Shown here in pieces: positions 5,392-7,918 of a DNA stretch of 7,918 nucleotides (the stretch's first letter is position 1; every line of letters starts with the position of its first letter). The notes beneath the pieces were generated by a model, which saw only the letters and a program-made list of their open reading frames with translations, was not told where the DNA came from and did no database searches. The DNA is taken from positions 1-7,918 of the forward strand of contig CALIDR010000040.1 in NCBI GenBank assembly GCA_938022295.1, in the 5' to 3' direction. Source of the stretch: an uncultured Burkholderiaceae bacterium (lineage in GTDB: Bacteria > Pseudomonadota > Gammaproteobacteria > Burkholderiales > Burkholderiaceae_C). A program made the translations under genes and the position numbers.

Positions 5392-5940
5392 TCAGCGCGC
5401 CGCCGGCTGGTGGTGCAGGTCGCGCAGGTACGTCGGGCCGGCGCGGCGCTCGATCTCGGCGAGCAGCTTGCGGCCCCAGCCGAGGCTGAACAGCGCCTCG
5501 GCGGTGACGAACATCGGCCCCGTCAGCAGGCTCGCCGGGTCGTCGGCGAACGCCGCCTTGCGGCCTTCGTAGTAGTGACCGACGAACTGGATCACCCAGC
5601 CGACGACGAGGCACCCGAAGCCCCAGGCGAGCCACGACGCCGTCGTGCCGGCGCCCAGCGGCTGCGCGACGGCCACCAGCAGCGCCGTCGCCGCACTCAC
5701 CGCCAGGCCGAGCAGCCAGGGACCGCGCGACAGGTACCACGCCGACGCCAGCGCCCAGCCGAGCCACGCCGGCGTCAGCGCGAGGCCGGCGACGCGCACC
5801 TCGGGCCGCGCGAACAGCACGCCGGCGGCGAACACGATCAGCGGAATGCCGACGAAGTGGGTGGCGATGTTGCGCCGGTCGCGGTGGTAGGCGGCGTAGT
5901 GGACGAGCAGGTCGGTGCCCGGGCGGAACAGCGAAGCCAT
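5392..5940 (-). CDS. DUF962 / Mpo1-like membrane protein
   Basis: This 182-residue protein has about four membrane helices (roughly 29-45, 54-70, 74-93 and 102-121). It carries the DUF962 signature: an N-terminal 'HYAAYHRDRRNIATHFVGIP' with H14, H19, N24 and H28, then 'GWVIQFVGHYYEGRKAAF' with Q118, H122 and E125, then 'LLTGPMFVTAE'. The yeast member Mpo1 is an iron-dependent dioxygenase acting in alpha-oxidation of 2-hydroxy fatty acids, and the conserved histidines are thought to bind the metal. Whether bacterial members do the same is not clear to me, so a lipid-related oxygenase role is inference. The ATG at 5940 was chosen over an in-frame Met at 5994 because GGGAG (5953-5949) lies 8 bases upstream and family members begin close to this point. 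It is divergent from dcd and ends in a strong terminator. Confidence 0.87.
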   Translation of the reverse strand: MASLFRPGTDLLVHYAAYHRDRRNIATHFVGIPLIVFAAGVLFARPEVRVAGLALTPAWLGWALASAWYLSRGPWLLGLAVSAATALLVAVAQPLGAGTTASWLAWGFGCLVVGWVIQFVGHYYEGRKAAFADDPASLLTGPMFVTAEALFSLGWGRKLLAEIERRAGPTYLRDLHHQPAAR

Positions 5941-5948
5941 CGAAAGCG

Positions 5949-5953
5949 CTCCC
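5949..5953 (-). promoter_or_regulatory. Ribosome binding site of the DUF962 gene
   Basis: GGGAG on the minus strand, 8 bases before the ATG at 5940, supports that start over the longer frame beginning at 5994. Confidence 0.6.
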
Positions 5954-6019
5954 GGGGCCGCGGACTGAACCGGCCCCACGCCCGTAGTGTGCACCCGCCG
6001 ACGCCGCGATGGGGGTGCC

Positions 6020-6025
6020 TAGAAT
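6020..6025 (+). promoter_or_regulatory. Possible -10 element of the dcd promoter
   Basis: TAGAAT resembles a sigma-70 -10 box and lies 25 bases before the dcd ATG, which would give a short leader. No convincing -35 box is seen 16-18 bases upstream, so this rests on the -10 alone. Confidence 0.35.
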
Positions 6026-6039
6026 CGGTGACACCTCAC

Positions 6040-6044
6040 GAGGA
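6040..6044 (+). promoter_or_regulatory. Ribosome binding site of dcd
   Basis: GAGGA, 6 bases before the ATG at 6051, sets the start there rather than at the in-frame ATG at 6009. The 6009 start would add residues not found in Dcd proteins. Confidence 0.7.
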
Positions 6045-6050
6045 TCGGCA

Positions 6051-6620
6051 ATGAGCATCAAGAGCGACCGCTGGATCCGCCGCATGGCGCTCGAGCACGG
6101 GATGATCGAGCCGTTCGAACCCGCCCAGGTGCGCCACGCCGCCGACGGCCGCCGCATCGTCAGCTACGGCACCAGCAGCTACGGCTACGACATCCGCTGC
6201 GCGCGCGAATTCAAGGTCTTCACCAACGTCTACAGCACCGTGGTCGACCCGAAGGCGTTCGACGAGCGCAGCTTCGTCGACCTCGAGGCCGACGTGTGCA
6301 TCATCCCGCCGAACAGCTTCGCGCTCGCGCGCACGCTGGAGTACTTCCGCATCCCGCGCAACGTGCTGACGATCTGCCTGGGCAAGAGCACCTACGCCCG
6401 CTGCGGCATCATCGTCAACGTCACGCCGTTCGAGCCCGAGTGGGAGGGTTACGTGACGCTGGAATTCAGCAACACGACGCCGCTGCCGGCCAAGATCTAC
6501 GCCGGCGAGGGGTGCGCGCAGGTGCTGTTCTTCGAGAGCGACGAGGTCTGCGAGACGTCGTACAAGGACCGCGGCGGCAAGTACCAGGGGCAGCGCGGGG
6601 TCACGCTGCCCCGCGCGTGA
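6051..6620 (+). CDS. dcd: dCTP deaminase
   Basis: Dcd deaminates dCTP to dUTP in the cytoplasm, supplying dUMP (after dUTPase) for thymidylate synthesis. The 189-residue product is close in length to E. coli Dcd (193) and matches the Burkholderia-type form along its whole length. It starts 'MSIKSDRWIRRMALEHGMI' and continues with 'YGTSSYGYDIRCAREF' (39-54), 'CIIPPNSFALARTLEYFRIP' (83-102), 'GKSTYARCGI' (111-120), 'FEPEWEGYVTLEFSNTTP' (127-144) and 'DRGGKYQGQRGVTLP' (173-187). S113, R117 and E138 correspond to the catalytic Ser, Arg and Glu of the trimeric Dcd/Dut fold. The C-terminal 'GGKYQGQRG' is the lid that closes on the triphosphate. Nothing is missing and the gene looks functional. It is divergent from the DUF962 gene. 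Confidence 0.96.
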   Translation: MSIKSDRWIRRMALEHGMIEPFEPAQVRHAADGRRIVSYGTSSYGYDIRCAREFKVFTNVYSTVVDPKAFDERSFVDLEADVCIIPPNSFALARTLEYFRIPRNVLTICLGKSTYARCGIIVNVTPFEPEWEGYVTLEFSNTTPLPAKIYAGEGCAQVLFFESDEVCETSYKDRGGKYQGQRGVTLPRA

Positions 6621-6626
6621 GTCGTC

Positions 6627-6674
6627 GGGGGCCGTGCGGTGTCGCGCCGCGTCGCGCATGATCCTGCGGCCCCC
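6627..6674 (+). terminator. Possible hairpin after dcd
   Basis: GGGGGCCG (6627-6634) and CGGCCCCC (6667-6674) pair perfectly over 8 bases, starting 6 bases after the dcd stop. The 32-base interval between the arms is GC-rich and may fold further. No T-run follows, so it is at best a weak or Rho-assisted terminator. The rest of the 98-base gap up to the next gene shows no clear promoter. Confidence 0.3.
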
Positions 6675-6718
6675 GCGCGGCGCGCCCTCGCCGCCGGGCC
6701 CACACCCGGAGACCGCCG

Positions 6719-7585
6719 ATGAAGTGGGAAGGCCAGCGCCAGAGCCGTAACGTCGAGGACCGCCGCGCCGGCGGCGGCATGCGCGTCGGCGGGCGGGGCA
6801 TCGGCCTCGGCACGGTCGTCATCGCGCTGCTGGCGAGCTGGCTGTTCGGCGTCAACCCGCTCGCCGTCATCGGGCTGCTCGGCGGCGGCGAGACGGGCGC
6901 CCCGCCGTCGGCGCAGGCGCCGGTGGGCACGCCGCCGCCCGGCGACCGCCAGGCCGCGTTCGTCGCCACCGTGCTGGCCGACACCGAGGACGTCTGGCAC
7001 GCGCTGCTGCGCAGCGGCGGCGCCGCCTACCGCGAGCCGACGCTCGTGCTGTTCCGCGACGCCACGCGCTCGGCCTGCGGCGTCGGCCAGGCGGCGATGG
7101 GGCCGTTCTACTGCCCGGCCGACGAGAAGGTCTACCTCGACCTCGGGTTCTTCGACACCCTGCACCGGCGGCTCGGCGCGCCGGGCGACTTCGCGCAGGC
7201 CTACGTCGTCGCCCACGAGGTGGGCCACCACGTGCAGCACCTGCTCGGCATCACGCAGAAGGTCGACGCCATGCGCGGACGGGTCGGCCAGGCACAGATG
7301 AACGCGCTGTCGGTGCGCGTCGAGCTGCAGGCCGACTGCTTCGCCGGCGTGTGGGCGCACCACTCGCAGCGCGGCAAGAACTGGCTCGAGCGGGGCGACG
7401 TCGAGGAGGCGCTGAACGCGGCGGCGCAGATCGGCGACGACACGCTGCAGCGGCGTACGCAGGGCGTCGTCGTCCCCGACAGCTTCACCCACGGCAGCGG
7501 CGACCAGCGCATGCGCTGGTTCCGCCGCGGCTTCGACTCCGGCAGCCTCGCGCAATGCAACACGTTCGACGCCGAGCGGCTCTAG
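6719..7585 (+). CDS. ypfJ: YpfJ-like membrane-anchored neutral zinc metallopeptidase
   Basis: This 288-residue protein belongs to the putative neutral zinc metallopeptidase family (PF04228, E. coli YpfJ). The N-terminus 'MKWEGQRQSRNVEDRR' is the family's cytoplasmic signature. A Gly-rich stretch and one membrane helix at about 29-54 follow, then a Pro-rich linker (60-75) and a catalytic domain that should face the periplasm. The zinc site is H166-E167-V168-G169-H170 in 'YVVAHEVGHHVQ', with E202 of 'RVELQADCFAG' as the likely third ligand. 'ACGVGQAAMGPFYCPADEKVYLD' (119-141) and 'HGSGDQRMRWFRRGF' (258-272) are also family-typical. C120/C132 and C207/C280 could form disulfides, since they lie in the external domain. 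GGAG at 6708-6711, 7 bases before the ATG, supports the start. The biological substrate is unknown for the family. It lies 98 bases after dcd and 44 bases before the next gene. Confidence 0.93.
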   Translation: MKWEGQRQSRNVEDRRAGGGMRVGGRGIGLGTVVIALLASWLFGVNPLAVIGLLGGGETGAPPSAQAPVGTPPPGDRQAAFVATVLADTEDVWHALLRSGGAAYREPTLVLFRDATRSACGVGQAAMGPFYCPADEKVYLDLGFFDTLHRRLGAPGDFAQAYVVAHEVGHHVQHLLGITQKVDAMRGRVGQAQMNALSVRVELQADCFAGVWAHHSQRGKNWLERGDVEEALNAAAQIGDDTLQRRTQGVVVPDSFTHGSGDQRMRWFRRGFDSGSLAQCNTFDAERL

Positions 7586-7606
7586 CGCCGGGCCGGACCG
7601 CGGCGC
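7585..7606 (+). terminator. Weak hairpin at the end of the YpfJ-like gene
   Basis: GCGCCG (7585-7590) and CGGCGC (7601-7606) pair around a 10-base loop, beginning at the last base of the stop codon. There is no T-run and the stem is short, so read-through into the next gene is likely. It is listed only as a candidate. Confidence 0.2.
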
Positions 7607-7629
7607 GCTGACGCCTCGCGGGGGCACCG

Positions 7630-7918
7630 ATGCGTCGCCCGTTGCGTCCCGCGCCGCTGGTCGACGCCTGGTTCGACCTGCTGCCGCCGCCGCAGCAGGT
7701 GCTGGCGCGCGAGCTGCACGCCGTCGTGCTCGCCGCCGCCCCGGCGCTGCGGCCGGCGGTGCGCTGGGGCACGCTGACCTATCTCGGGGCCGACAGCGCA
7801 CCGGTGCTGACGCTGGCGCCGCGGCGCCACCAGCTGCAGCTGCAGGTGCTGCAGGGCGCGGCGCTCGCCGCCCGGTTCCCGCAGCTGCAGGGATCGGCGC
7901 CGCAGGTGCGCCACCTGC
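7630..7918 (+). CDS. DUF1801-family protein, 5' part, cut by the window end
   Basis: The frame starts at ATG 7630 and stays open to the last base, giving 96 visible residues with no stop. The start 'MRRPLRPAPLVDAWFDLLPPP' is followed by a helix 'LARELHAVVLAAAPALRPAVRWGTLTYLG' region (about 25-53), then 'VLTLAPRRHQLQLQVLQGAAL'. The pattern of a helix with 'AAP.L..AV.WG...Y' followed by strands with 'L.L.P....L.L....G..L' matches DUF1801 (YdhG-like, PF08818), small proteins of about 120-150 residues with no well-defined function; related proteins are implicated in iron homeostasis in Bacillus. A ribosome site is poor (GCGGGGGC at 7618-7625). It is 44 bases after the YpfJ-like gene in the same direction and may share its transcript. 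Codon use is like its neighbours. Confidence 0.72.
   Translation, partial: MRRPLRPAPLVDAWFDLLPPPQQVLARELHAVVLAAAPALRPAVRWGTLTYLGADSAPVLTLAPRRHQLQLQVLQGAALAARFPQLQGSAPQVRHL

Noticed and set aside
6497..7801. 434-codon open frame on the minus strand, antisense to the YpfJ-like gene
   Set aside because: The composition is typical of a GC-rich shadow and it spans two genes and their gap. The sense strand has clear family motifs.
7801..7900. Repeated CAGCTG/CTGCAG units
   Set aside because: They encode a Gln/Leu-rich strand (HQLQLQVLQ) in the DUF1801 frame. They are imperfect and explained by codon bias, not a real repeat array.
1..7918. Mobile element, phage, CRISPR, toxin-antitoxin or defence system
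   Set aside because: No transposase, integrase, regularly spaced repeat, tRNA or defence-type domain was seen. Composition looks uniform and the genes are ordinary chromosomal ones.

Overview
The window is a very GC-rich stretch of bacterial chromosome, with G or C at most third codon positions. The proteins most closely resemble those I know from Burkholderiales (Betaproteobacteria). The best indicators are a Dcd of the short Burkholderia-type form, an FDH3-type formate dehydrogenase beta subunit, and an FdhD of the 'TGCGQG' form. The genus cannot be named from sequence alone; the Rubrivivax/Leptothrix/Piscinibacter-like group is a guess.

Positions 1-4535 (+ strand) hold the downstream part of a respiratory formate dehydrogenase operon. 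The order is the 3' end of the molybdopterin catalytic alpha subunit, the four-cluster ferredoxin-like beta subunit, a 78-residue lipoprotein, the cytochrome b gamma subunit, a 96-residue secreted two-cysteine protein, and the sulfurtransferase FdhD. Gaps are 12, -4 (ATGA overlap), 19, 25 and 6 bases, so one transcript is likely. Formate would be oxidised at the molybdenum site of alpha. Electrons would pass through the beta iron-sulfur clusters to the gamma b hemes and then to quinone. FdhD would deliver sulfur to the cofactor before it is inserted into alpha. The lipoprotein and the two-cysteine protein have no function I recognise, but their position suggests accessory roles.

Positions 4536-5940 hold two minus-strand genes. 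One is a small exported M48-family zinc metalloprotease that converges on fdhD, with a hairpin containing both stop codons. The other is a DUF962/Mpo1-like membrane protein that ends in a textbook intrinsic terminator. Two short perfect inverted repeats lie between them.

Positions 5941-7918 return to the + strand. They carry dcd (dCTP deaminase, divergent from the DUF962 gene), a YpfJ-like membrane-anchored zinc metallopeptidase, and the 5' part of a DUF1801-family protein cut by the window end.

No mobile element, CRISPR array, tRNA, rRNA or defence system was seen. Every intergenic gap is shorter than 160 bases. The least ordinary items are the two uncharacterised envelope proteins in the formate dehydrogenase operon, the FdhD lacking the second cysteine of its CxxC motif, and a palindromic start region with a two-codon overlapping reading frame at the gamma subunit.
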